From 34-65-8 sp963529855 (lineage in GTDB: Bacteria; Pseudomonadota; Alphaproteobacteria; Sphingomonadales; Sphingomonadaceae), in NCBI GenBank assembly GCA_963529855.1, contig CAURZK010000010.1, positions 1 through 33,877 on the forward strand: 33,877 nucleotides of DNA, read 5' to 3'. The notes beneath the pieces are model-generated. The model was not told where the DNA came from and made no database searches. It saw only the letters and a list, made by a program, of their open reading frames with translations. Below are positions 14,212 through 21,942 of this stretch, piece after piece (position 1 is the first letter of the stretch; each line of letters opens with the position of its first letter). Made by a program: the position numbers and the translations under genes.

Positions 14212-15285
14212 ATGGGTGGAGATATCGGGGACCTGGCGGGCGGTATGGCCGACACGGCCACGGGTTCGCTTGTCGCACGCGCGGTTGAGCCGGATGCAGG
14301 AAGGCGGGCTGGCCACACCAATGAAAGCGCGTGCCTCAACTGCGCAACTCCGCTGGTGGGTCCACATTGCCATGCATGCGGGCAACGGGGACATGTTCAC
14401 CGCACGATCGGGGCATTCGTGCACGACCTCGTTCATGGCGTGCTGCATTTCGAAGGAAAGACCTGGCGCACCTTGCCGTTGCTGGCTTGGCAACCCGGCA
14501 AGCTGACGCGCGAATACATCGATGGCCGGCGGGCGAGTTATGTCAGCCCGATCGCGTTGTTCCTGTTCGTCGTGTTTTTGAGTTTCGCGTTGTTCAGCGC
14601 GCTGGGCGGATCGGCGGCGATGTCGCCGCAAGTTCGCGGGCTTGATCAGGTTCGTTCCGCTTACACTGCCAATCGTGCAGAACTGGCCGAGCTACGCCAG
14701 GATCGTACCAAGGTCGCCGGCGACGCCGTGCGTATGGCGGAAATCGACGCCAGTATCGAGGAGCTCGAAGAGGATCAGGCCGGCATCCGCATGGTGCTGG
14801 GCAATGTCGGTACAGAAGTGGAGGAGGATTTTCGGGCGGGGTTCGAGCGCAGCCCGATTCCCGCGAGCAGCGATCTTGGTGCAGCCATCGATCGGCTCAA
14901 GGAGAACCCACAGCTGGCGATCTACAAGGTTCAGACCAACGCCTACAAGTACAGCTGGATGCTGATCCCACTCAGCGTGCCCTTTGTATGGCTGCTGTTT
15001 CCATTCAGCCGCCGCTTCGGGGTGTACGACCACACCGTTTTTGCGACGTATTCGATCACGTTCATGATCGCGCTGGTCGCGGCGGCGAGCCTGCTGGTCT
15101 ATTTCAATATGGGCGCTGTTGGGGGCTTGTTGCTGCTCTATGCGCCTTGGCACATGTACCGGCAGCTGCGCGGTACTTACGCGCTCGGCCGGTGGGGTGC
15201 CTTGTGGCGCATGCTGGCGCTGAGCCTGTTCGCATGGGTCGCGATTGCGCTGTTCGTTACGGTGATAGGAGTCATGGCCACCTGA
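14212..15285 (+). CDS. DUF3667 family zinc-ribbon membrane protein
   Basis: About 357 residues from the ATG at 14212 (other in-frame ATGs: 14194, 14245). An N-terminal zinc ribbon (CLNCATPLVG, then CHAC with Cys41, 44, 53, 56) precedes the DUF3667 core segment FVHDLVHGVLHFEGKTWRT and LTREYIDGRRASYVSPI. The first transmembrane helix is at about 114-131. Next comes a roughly 110-residue soluble region rich in Glu/Arg/Asp with a probable coiled coil (about 143-195). Then three to four transmembrane helices follow from about 249 to the C-terminus. Function is unknown. It follows the sulfotransferase-like gene on the same strand with a 39-nt gap and is convergent with the oxygenase (4-nt gap). Confidence 0.83.
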   Translation: MGGDIGDLAGGMADTATGSLVARAVEPDAGRRAGHTNESACLNCATPLVGPHCHACGQRGHVHRTIGAFVHDLVHGVLHFEGKTWRTLPLLAWQPGKLTREYIDGRRASYVSPIALFLFVVFLSFALFSALGGSAAMSPQVRGLDQVRSAYTANRAELAELRQDRTKVAGDAVRMAEIDASIEELEEDQAGIRMVLGNVGTEVEEDFRAGFERSPIPASSDLGAAIDRLKENPQLAIYKVQTNAYKYSWMLIPLSVPFVWLLFPFSRRFGVYDHTVFATYSITFMIALVAAASLLVYFNMGAVGGLLLLYAPWHMYRQLRGTYALGRWGALWRMLALSLFAWVAIALFVTVIGVMAT

Positions 15286-15289
15286 TCGG

Positions 15290-16093
15290 TCAGGCCGTGC
15301 GCATCCATCCCGTGATCGAATAGCGGCGGTAGGCGGCGGCTCGGGTCACCTCCGTCACGCTGTGGCGACGGGGCACGCGGAACAGGTTGAGCCTGTTGAA
15401 GTCGGGCATAAGCGCGTCAGCCCGGGCCGTTTTGTCATCGTGGAAGGCCAGCAGGCCGCCCCACTCCATCCGCCACTGCGGGGTCAGGTTGAGGACGTAG
15501 GCGGCCACACGGTTCTTGCCCGGAAAATCATCGTCGTGCCCGGTCAGGAAATCGCCGGGGGAATAGGCCGTCGCTTGCGCATCGGCGAAGGCAATATCGG
15601 GCCGTCCGGTCACGGCACGCAAAAAATCGCGTGCTTCACCCTGCGACCACCATAGTGCGAAGGCGGCGAGCGGATCGCGGCTGACGCGGCGCTTGTCTGC
15701 CTCGTCCGGCACGCGGATGGTTTCGTAACGATATTGGAAGCCTGCGCGCGCGCCAGCATAAACCGCCTGATCCAGTTGCGCGCGCTGATCGTCGGTCATC
15801 GACGCGCGGGTCGGGCGATCCAGTTCCACAAGCCGTTCGGCATCGCCGATCACCTGGAGCCAATCGTCCCGCCCGCGCATCATAGTCTGCAGTGCGGTCG
15901 CACATTCCTGCGTCAAGATACCGGGGATCGAAACCATGCCATCGCGCGCGAAATCGCTAGCGATGGCATCGACAGCAAGGGCAGGATTGAGCGCGAACGG
16001 CGGCATTTCACCGTCCGTGCTGGCGCTGGCGCGGCGACCAGTCAACCCTACGAAACGCGCGCGGTCACGCGCCTTGCGGCGCGCTTTCGCCAC
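15290..16093 (-). CDS. 2OG-Fe(II) oxygenase (prolyl hydroxylase-like)
   Basis: About 267 residues from a GTG at 16093, or 238 from the ATG at 16006. The double-stranded beta-helix iron site is visible: His186 and Asp188 in TGHDDDF, distal His244 in VPRRHSVTEV, and a 2-oxoglutarate-binding Arg in YRRYSITGW (numbering from the GTG). The YSPGDFLTGHDDD and WGGLLAFHDD segments are typical of the Ofd1/Tpa1 and prolyl 4-hydroxylase-like group. These enzymes couple 2-oxoglutarate decarboxylation to hydroxylation of a protein or small molecule; the target is unknown. The GTG start would overlap the end of ftsH by 29 nt, and the basic N-terminus (MAKARRKARDRARF) could then be real. Confidence 0.85.
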   Translation of the reverse strand: MAKARRKARDRARFVGLTGRRASASTDGEMPPFALNPALAVDAIASDFARDGMVSIPGILTQECATALQTMMRGRDDWLQVIGDAERLVELDRPTRASMTDDQRAQLDQAVYAGARAGFQYRYETIRVPDEADKRRVSRDPLAAFALWWSQGEARDFLRAVTGRPDIAFADAQATAYSPGDFLTGHDDDFPGKNRVAAYVLNLTPQWRMEWGGLLAFHDDKTARADALMPDFNRLNLFRVPRRHSVTEVTRAAAYRRYSITGWMRTA

Positions 16094-18023
16094 TGCCGCC
16101 GAAGCGCTTGCCTGCCTTCGGGATCGACGAGCCGGTGACTGGGCGCAGGCCGCTGTCGGGCGTCCGGTCGGGGCGGTCGATCTTGCCGCTGTCGAGCAAC
16201 TGCTTGATTTCGTCGCCGGTCAGCGTTTCATATTCGAGCAGTGCCTGGGCGAGCAAATGAAGCTTGTCCTCCTGCGTCCTGAGAACATCGGTAGCGCGCG
16301 CATGGGCGCCTTCGACCAGTGCCTTGATCTCGCTGTCGATCAGCTTGTTGGTTTCGTCCGAGCCCATCGTGCGCTGGCTGCCGCCATATCCGAGATAGCC
16401 TTCCTGGGTCTGTTCGTACTGAAGCGGGCCTAGCTTGTCCGACATGCCCCACTTGGTCACCATGTTTCGCGCCAGGCTGGTCGCGTACTGGATGTCCGAA
16501 CTGGCGCCCGAACTGACCTTTTCATGGCCGAAGATCACTTCTTCCGCCACGCGGCCACCCATGGCGACGGCGAGGTCGGCGTGCATCTTGTCGCGGTGGT
16601 ACGAGTAGTTGTCGCGTTCCGGCAGGCGCATGACCATGCCCAGTGCGCGACCGCGCGGAATGATGGTCGCCTTGTGGATCGGGTCCGATGCCGGCTCGTT
16701 CAGGCTGACGAGAGCGTGTCCGGCCTCATGATAGGCGGTCATCTTCTTCTCGTCGTCGGTCATCACCATGGAGCGGCGTTCGCTGCCCATCATGACCTTG
16801 TCCTTGGCATCCTCGAATTCCTGCATCGCGACCAGTCGCTTGTTGCGGCGCGCGGCCAGTAGGGCGGCTTCGTTGACCAGGTTGGCGAGGTCTGCACCCG
16901 AGAAGCCCGGGGTACCGCGCGCGATGGTGCGCGAATTGACGTCGGGTGCCAGCGGGACCTTCTTCATATGCACGGCGAGGATTTTCTCGCGGCCATCGAC
17001 ATCCGGTACCGGCACCACGACCTGACGGTCGAAACGGCCCGGGCGCAGCAACGCCGGGTCGAGCACGTCTGGCCGGTTGGTCGCGGCGATGATGATGATG
17101 CCTTCGTTTGCTTCGAACCCGTCCATTTCGACCAGCAGCTGGTTCAGCGTCTGCTCGCGTTCGTCGTTCGAATTGCCCAATCCGTGGCCGCGATGGCGGC
17201 CGACCGCGTCAATTTCGTCGATGAAGACGATACACGGCGCGTTCTTCTTGGCCTGTTCGAACATGTCGCGCACGCGGCTGGCGCCGACGCCCACGAACAT
17301 CTCGACGAAGTCCGAGCCCGAAATAGTGAAGAAGGGCACGCCCGCCTCACCCGCAATCGCGCGGGCGAGCAGGGTCTTGCCGGTGCCGGGGCTACCGACC
17401 AGCAACGCGCCCTTGGGAATCTGGCCCCCCAGTTTAGAGAAGCGCTGCGGGTCGCGCAGGAACTCGACGATTTCCTGCAGTTCCTCACGCGCTTCGTCGA
17501 TGCCGGCAACATCGTCGAAAGTGACGCGGCCCTGGCGCTCCGTCAGCATCTTGGCCTTGGACTTGCCGAAGCCCATCGCGCCGCCACCGCCGCCCTTCTG
17601 CACCTGGCGCAGAGCGAAAAAGGCAATGCCCAGGATCAGGATGAACGGCAGCGACTGGATGAAGATGTAGAGCATCATGTTCATCCGCTCAGGCGCGGAG
17701 CCGGTATATTCGACCCCCTTTTCCTCGAGCAGCTCCGTCAGCGTCGTATCGCTGGCGACGGGCGTGGTGGTGAACGCCTCGCCATTTTTGAACGTGCCGG
17801 TGATCTCGTCCGCGGAAATGACGACATCCTTGACCTGACCCTGATCGACCTGTTCGCGGAATGCGGAATAGCCGATTTCCTGTCCGGCGGCCTGGCCGCC
17901 ATTGCCGAACATCGAGACCATCATCACCAAGGCGAGGAAAATACCGCCCCAGATCAACATGCTCTTCAACCAAGGGGTCGGGCCGTCCGGCCCCTGCTGG
18001 TTCGGTTCGCGCTGCTCGCTCAT
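16065..18023 (-). CDS. ftsH: ATP-dependent zinc metalloprotease FtsH
   Basis: A 652-residue membrane protease that degrades misfolded membrane proteins and regulators such as RpoH and LpxC. It has a TM helix at about 21-39, a periplasmic domain at 40-115, and a second TM helix at 117-137. The AAA+ module has Walker A GSPGTGKT (210-217, with Ser where E. coli has Pro), Walker B VFIDEID (266-272) and the SRH region TNRPDVLDPALLRPGRFDR. The zinc motif is HEAGH (432-436). The C-terminal tail after residue 600 is variable. AAGGA lies about 10 nt before the ATG at 18023; the longer upstream frame is antisense or out-of-frame sequence of the next gene. tilS, often next to ftsH, is not adjacent here. 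Confidence 0.97.
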   Translation of the reverse strand: MSEQREPNQQGPDGPTPWLKSMLIWGGIFLALVMMVSMFGNGGQAAGQEIGYSAFREQVDQGQVKDVVISADEITGTFKNGEAFTTTPVASDTTLTELLEEKGVEYTGSAPERMNMMLYIFIQSLPFILILGIAFFALRQVQKGGGGGAMGFGKSKAKMLTERQGRVTFDDVAGIDEAREELQEIVEFLRDPQRFSKLGGQIPKGALLVGSPGTGKTLLARAIAGEAGVPFFTISGSDFVEMFVGVGASRVRDMFEQAKKNAPCIVFIDEIDAVGRHRGHGLGNSNDEREQTLNQLLVEMDGFEANEGIIIIAATNRPDVLDPALLRPGRFDRQVVVPVPDVDGREKILAVHMKKVPLAPDVNSRTIARGTPGFSGADLANLVNEAALLAARRNKRLVAMQEFEDAKDKVMMGSERRSMVMTDDEKKMTAYHEAGHALVSLNEPASDPIHKATIIPRGRALGMVMRLPERDNYSYHRDKMHADLAVAMGGRVAEEVIFGHEKVSSGASSDIQYATSLARNMVTKWGMSDKLGPLQYEQTQEGYLGYGGSQRTMGSDETNKLIDSEIKALVEGAHARATDVLRTQEDKLHLLAQALLEYETLTGDEIKQLLDSGKIDRPDRTPDSGLRPVTGSSIPKAGKRFGGSGESAPQGA

Positions 18024-18115
18024 TGAAGGAGATTCCTTTCCTGCGAGCAATGTAGGGATGGGCCAGTGAATAGCAAGTTGACGGGGCGTTCGGTACCGGG
18101 CTGAAACGCATGACG

Positions 18116-19090
18116 TCAGGTGGTTAACCGGTCGACCAGCCAATAGGCGCCCGTAATGCCCACGATATAGGCGGCGACTCGCATCCCGCGCTCCAGATTT
18201 GCGCGTCCCAGGCGGCTGAGCAGCGCGGTCACGGCAAGCGTCGCAGCAATCACCAGCAGCTGCCCTGCCTCGACACCCAGATTGAATGCCAGAAGTGCAG
18301 GCACGAGGGCGTCTTGCGGCAAGCCGATCGCAGCCAGGGCCCCCGCAAAACCGAAGCCGTGCAGCAGCCCGAAAACGAACGCGACCACCCACGGCCATCG
18401 CAAAGCCAGGCTGGGTGCAGCCGGATTGCGCTTCACGATCTCGACAGCCAGAAACACGATCGACAGTGCAATCAGCGCTTCGACCGGGCGCGGCGGCATG
18501 GCGAGCAGGCCGATCGAAGCACCGGCCAGGGTCAGCGAATGGGCGACAGTGAAGGCGGTCGCGGCGATAACCGCGCGGCGCCATTCGCGCAGCAACAAAA
18601 CCAGCGCGACCACGAACAACAAGTGGTCCCAGCCAGCCAGGATATGATCGACACCCAGTACGAAATAGGTTCGCCAAACCGGCGGTGCGGCTTGAGGAGC
18701 GGGTATCGTGGCCGAAGGGGTACGGGCGGTCAGCCGCAGGGCTTGCGGTTCCTCGCCCACTGGCACGATCCGCACCAGCATGTCGGCCTGCCCATAAAGG
18801 TCGGCGACGCCGATCTGCCGACCACCCAGCGGACCCCGGCACCGCATTGCGGCGCTGCCGACTACGGCGAGCCCCGCGATGCCTTGCCGCACTGGCCCTT
18901 CGAACGCACAGTTTGCCGGAATAACCGGAGGAGCCGGTTCGCCTTGCGGGGGCAGGGCGAACGGCTGTTTCCACCCCAGCACCCAATCGCCTGGCGCTCT
19001 CTCTCTGAGTTCGAGATAGCCCGGACGCAGTTCATCCGCTCGCGCGCTTACCGCCAGCAACAGTGCAAGCAGGGCAGCAAGCCATTTCAC
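18116..19090 (-). CDS. HupE/UreJ-family membrane protein
   Basis: A 324-residue protein with an N-terminal signal or TM segment (VKWLAALLALLLAVSARA). A beta-rich periplasmic domain of about 120 residues follows (ELRERAPGDWVLGWKQPF). The C-terminal HupE/UreJ domain has about six TM helices and His motifs GVDHILAGWDHLLF, AHSLTLAG and GLLHGFGFAG. HupE/UreJ proteins are thought to move nickel or related metals; the His residues could bind a metal. The GTG start at 19090 overlaps the stop of the PpiC gene by 4 nt, which fixes the start and implies coupling. The larger frame upstream lies within the PpiC gene. Confidence 0.88.
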   Translation of the reverse strand: MKWLAALLALLLAVSARADELRPGYLELRERAPGDWVLGWKQPFALPPQGEPAPPVIPANCAFEGPVRQGIAGLAVVGSAAMRCRGPLGGRQIGVADLYGQADMLVRIVPVGEEPQALRLTARTPSATIPAPQAAPPVWRTYFVLGVDHILAGWDHLLFVVALVLLLREWRRAVIAATAFTVAHSLTLAGASIGLLAMPPRPVEALIALSIVFLAVEIVKRNPAAPSLALRWPWVVAFVFGLLHGFGFAGALAAIGLPQDALVPALLAFNLGVEAGQLLVIAATLAVTALLSRLGRANLERGMRVAAYIVGITGAYWLVDRLTT

Positions 19091-19896
19091 CGCTGGATCG
19101 ACACCGCGTAACTGCTGCGAAGCAGGTGATAGGCATCGTCCTTGCGCTGCGCCTTGGTTGCCGCGCGCCAATCGGTTTCCACCATGTCACGAACTTGCGC
19201 CAGCGGCGGAACCTTGCCCGTATCGCGCCCGGTCAGCCGGATCAAATGCCAGCCAAACCCGCTGGGCAGCGGTCCGCGCCATGTGCCATTGACCGTCAGG
19301 CTGTCGAGTCCGCGGAGGAATTGCCTGCCGTAACGCCCCTTGATCAGTGCCCGCGGCTCTGCGCGCACTGACGGCGGCAGCGAGATTCGCCCGCCGACCC
19401 GGGCCCAGTCGGCCCCGGCATCCAACTTGGCAAGCGCGGCGAGCGCTTCTTCCTGTGTCTCGAACCACAGCTGATCGAAGCTGTAACGCGCTTCGGGCGC
19501 AAAGCGTCCGGGGTGCCGTCTAAGCCACGCGGCCAGCGTGGCGTCCGATACCGGTGCGGTTTCGGCCATGCTTTCGGCCAGGTAATCCATCTTGTTCGCC
19601 AGCCGTTTCCTGAGCACCGCGTCGTCACGATCGAGGCCAAGGCGCAGCGCCTCGCGATAGAGCACTTCCTCGCGCACATGGCGTTCGGTCAGGGCGTCGA
19701 GTTCGGCGTCGGTCGGGATGCGGCCCGTGGTCCGCTCCCATTGCAGCGACAGCCGCGCGCGATCCTCGCGCGTGACAGTAATCGTGCGGCTGGCGGGATC
19801 GATATCCTCTCCGCGCCAGGCGAGAACCAGGAAAATGGCCGCCCCCGCGACAAGGAAATGGACCAGCGGTTCCCGCGTCCAGCCGGGCAGCGTCAT
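19087..19896 (-). CDS. PpiC-type peptidyl-prolyl cis-trans isomerase, membrane-anchored
   Basis: About 269 residues from the ATG at 19896, whose ATGA overlaps the stop of the DUF3604 gene; the frame extends to 19932 but coupling favours 19896. After TREPLVHFLVAGAAIFLVLA (a TM anchor) comes a SurA-like helical region with ERHVREEVLYREALRLGL. The parvulin-like region near 140-250 includes FSFDQLWF-type and GFGWHLIRLTGR segments. The latter matches the conserved C-terminal strand of parvulins (G.G.H.I.v.). It probably folds envelope proteins and, by position, may serve its operon neighbours. The isomerase domain is divergent, so activity is less certain than membership. Confidence 0.83.
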   Translation of the reverse strand: MTLPGWTREPLVHFLVAGAAIFLVLAWRGEDIDPASRTITVTREDRARLSLQWERTTGRIPTDAELDALTERHVREEVLYREALRLGLDRDDAVLRKRLANKMDYLAESMAETAPVSDATLAAWLRRHPGRFAPEARYSFDQLWFETQEEALAALAKLDAGADWARVGGRISLPPSVRAEPRALIKGRYGRQFLRGLDSLTVNGTWRGPLPSGFGWHLIRLTGRDTGKVPPLAQVRDMVETDWRAATKAQRKDDAYHLLRSSYAVSIQR

Positions 19897-21803
19897 CCGC
19901 GTGGGGGCCTGCGCCGGGGCGGTCCCAGCCATATCGGCGAAGTGTAGGCCCGCTCCTGCGCGACCGCGTCGGCCAGCGCGTCGGCGGGCAGCTTCACGCC
20001 GAAACGCACTGCATCATAGAGCGTCCAGCGCGGTGTCGGGATCTCAAGCACGCGGACATAATAGAATGCCCGCTGCCCGGGGATATAATCGGGATCGGTC
20101 CAAACTGCGCGCAGTTCCGCCGCGCCGATGGCGTTGGTATAAGTGGCGCGGGCGCGATCGACCGTGTCGCCAACCGCCGGGACCTTGCCCCCCGTCATGC
20201 GGCGCCGGGCCATGTCCGACCATACCACGTCGTAGACCCGCTCCTGCGCTTCGCCGGTCGCATCGACCCAGCCCTTGACCACCTGAACCCGGTCGAGGTT
20301 GGCGCCCTCCGGGTCTTTCAGCGCCGATACGAGGAAGTTCGGCGCGGTGCCGCGGTCCACAAGCCGCCCGCCCATCGGCACCCCTTCGCGGTATCCCTTC
20401 CGCACCCAGTCGCCGGCCCAGTCTTCCGGGGTGAAACCATATCCGCCGAACATACGGACCGTCATGCGCGGGCCAGTGGTGGCATAAACCTCGCGCCGCA
20501 TCATCGCATCGAAGATTTCGGCCCGCGTGTTTGCGCGCGCCCACACCGCCGCATAGCCGCCCGCGAGGTAATGCCAGCCGAACCGGCCTTGCCGCGTGCC
20601 AAGGTTTTGCCCTTGCAGGGCCCGGTCCTTCACCGCCGGCTCGTTGCCGGTATGCTTGCCCCAGAAATTGTCCTCGTCACCCGTGGCCAGCGTGGTGTGG
20701 CTGTCGGTCGAGCCAATCAGGCCAAAGGCATAGGGATTGGCTCCGGTGCGCTCTTCGATCGAAAGGCCACGTTTCAGTGCCTCACGCACGTATTCGCCGG
20801 CCAGCATGTCGTCGGTCTTGGCGGCAGTCATCGGCAGGTTGCCCAGTTCCCAGCCCTTGACGCCAAAGCCCGCGAATTCGTCGTTCGGCGACAGGAACGG
20901 GTGGGCTTCGCTGTCGCCCTTGATCTGGGTAATCTCGACCACTGGTTCGCGAGCGGCCCGGCGCCGGGCCTGCCTCGCGCTCATCGGGCCGCCGTTCGAT
21001 GCGGTCAGTTCGAACATCAGGCCGTTAGACAGGTTGGAATTGTGGGGGATCGCGAGCACTCGCCCCCCGGTCTTGCGCTCGTATGCGTCCATGTAGTCCC
21101 ACAGGAGGTCGACCGGGCCGTCGCCAACGCCGCCGAACGGCAGGACCTGGCTGGTTCGGTCGAACCCGTCGCGAAACATCACCACGCGGTGCAGATTGTC
21201 GCCGCCGGGCATCAGCGTGTATTCGAACCCGGCCAGCGGCGTGAACTTGCCCGGTTGGTAATACTTGTCGATCGTTTCCAGATGCGTGGTCCAGATTTCG
21301 CGATTGTTCTCGGCCGCTTCCTCGGGATCGTTGAGCCCGGCGGGCAAGGTGCCATTCGCCGCCGCGTCGATCAGTTCGCCGATGGCCCGTTGCGACTGTT
21401 CGGGCGATTCGTGCATCATGTCGTGCCAGCGGCGCAGCGTCGCGTCGCGGATCAGCAGCCGGGGCGCGTCGTAGAGGCGGCGGGTCGCGCCCAGGCCATC
21501 CGAATGATCGGCGATGACGAGGAAGTCGAGCGGTCGCTCCAACCGCGCTTTCTGCCCGGTCGTCGCGGTCACTTCCTCGCCGCGGGCGAACTTCAGGGCT
21601 TCTTCCGGCCCAAGCCGGGTGCCGAACCCGAATGCGTCGATCGAATTGTCGGTGTGAAGATGAGTGTCGCCCCACAGCGGCCGTTCGGGAAATTCGCTGA
21701 GAGCGACGGTCGCCTCCTGCGCCGCGGCCTCGGCCGCCGGATCATTGCACCCCGCCAAAGCGAGCGCCAATGCCAACATCGAAGCCGTGCGCCGCCGCCT
21801 CAT
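19893..21803 (-). CDS. DUF3604 lipoprotein (PHP-like putative metal-dependent hydrolase)
   Basis: A 636-residue protein with lipobox ALAGC (Cys19), so an envelope lipoprotein. Motifs are those of DUF3604, distantly PHP-like: GDTHLHTDNS near the start, LVIADHSDGLG, IPHNSNLSNG, IGSTDSHTTLATGDEDNFWG and the C-terminal YYVRVLEIPTPRWTLYDA. The His/Asp pattern suggests a multi-metal hydrolytic centre. The substrate has not been established; phosphorus or sulfate esters are guesses. GGGAG lies 7 nt before the ATG. It is first in an operon with PpiC and HupE/UreJ, all joined by 4-nt overlaps, and divergent from glpD. Confidence 0.88.
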   Translation of the reverse strand: MRRRRTASMLALALALAGCNDPAAEAAAQEATVALSEFPERPLWGDTHLHTDNSIDAFGFGTRLGPEEALKFARGEEVTATTGQKARLERPLDFLVIADHSDGLGATRRLYDAPRLLIRDATLRRWHDMMHESPEQSQRAIGELIDAAANGTLPAGLNDPEEAAENNREIWTTHLETIDKYYQPGKFTPLAGFEYTLMPGGDNLHRVVMFRDGFDRTSQVLPFGGVGDGPVDLLWDYMDAYERKTGGRVLAIPHNSNLSNGLMFELTASNGGPMSARQARRRAAREPVVEITQIKGDSEAHPFLSPNDEFAGFGVKGWELGNLPMTAAKTDDMLAGEYVREALKRGLSIEERTGANPYAFGLIGSTDSHTTLATGDEDNFWGKHTGNEPAVKDRALQGQNLGTRQGRFGWHYLAGGYAAVWARANTRAEIFDAMMRREVYATTGPRMTVRMFGGYGFTPEDWAGDWVRKGYREGVPMGGRLVDRGTAPNFLVSALKDPEGANLDRVQVVKGWVDATGEAQERVYDVVWSDMARRRMTGGKVPAVGDTVDRARATYTNAIGAAELRAVWTDPDYIPGQRAFYYVRVLEIPTPRWTLYDAVRFGVKLPADALADAVAQERAYTSPIWLGPPRRRPPRG

Positions 21804-21855
21804 CGCCTCTCTCCCGCCGGTGCACCCGCTTGCCGGGGCGCTACCGGTTGCAGAA

Positions 21856-21871
21856 TGCCACGGATGTGGCA
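21856..21871. promoter_or_regulatory. Inverted repeat in DUF3604/glpD divergent region
   Basis: TGCCAC (21856-21861) and GTGGCA (21866-21871) form a perfect 6-bp dyad with a 4-bp centre, lying 53 bp before the DUF3604 start and 72 bp before glpD. It may be an operator. No matching regulator is in the window. Confidence 0.35.
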
Positions 21872-21942
21872 GCGGTCAAGTCCGCCGGAAACGGGTGCAG
21901 GCGCCTTTCTCTTCGGCATCGCAATGCCTAGGGTCGGCGGCG

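Noticed and set aside
18050..18090. Possible RpoH heat-shock promoter before ftsH (CTTG ... CCCAT)
   Set aside because: The spacing between the two elements is about 5 bases too short for the consensus.
21848..21870. Possible sigma-54 promoter (TGGCA...TGCA) before the DUF3604 gene
   Set aside because: The GG and GC elements are 6 bases apart rather than the required 10.
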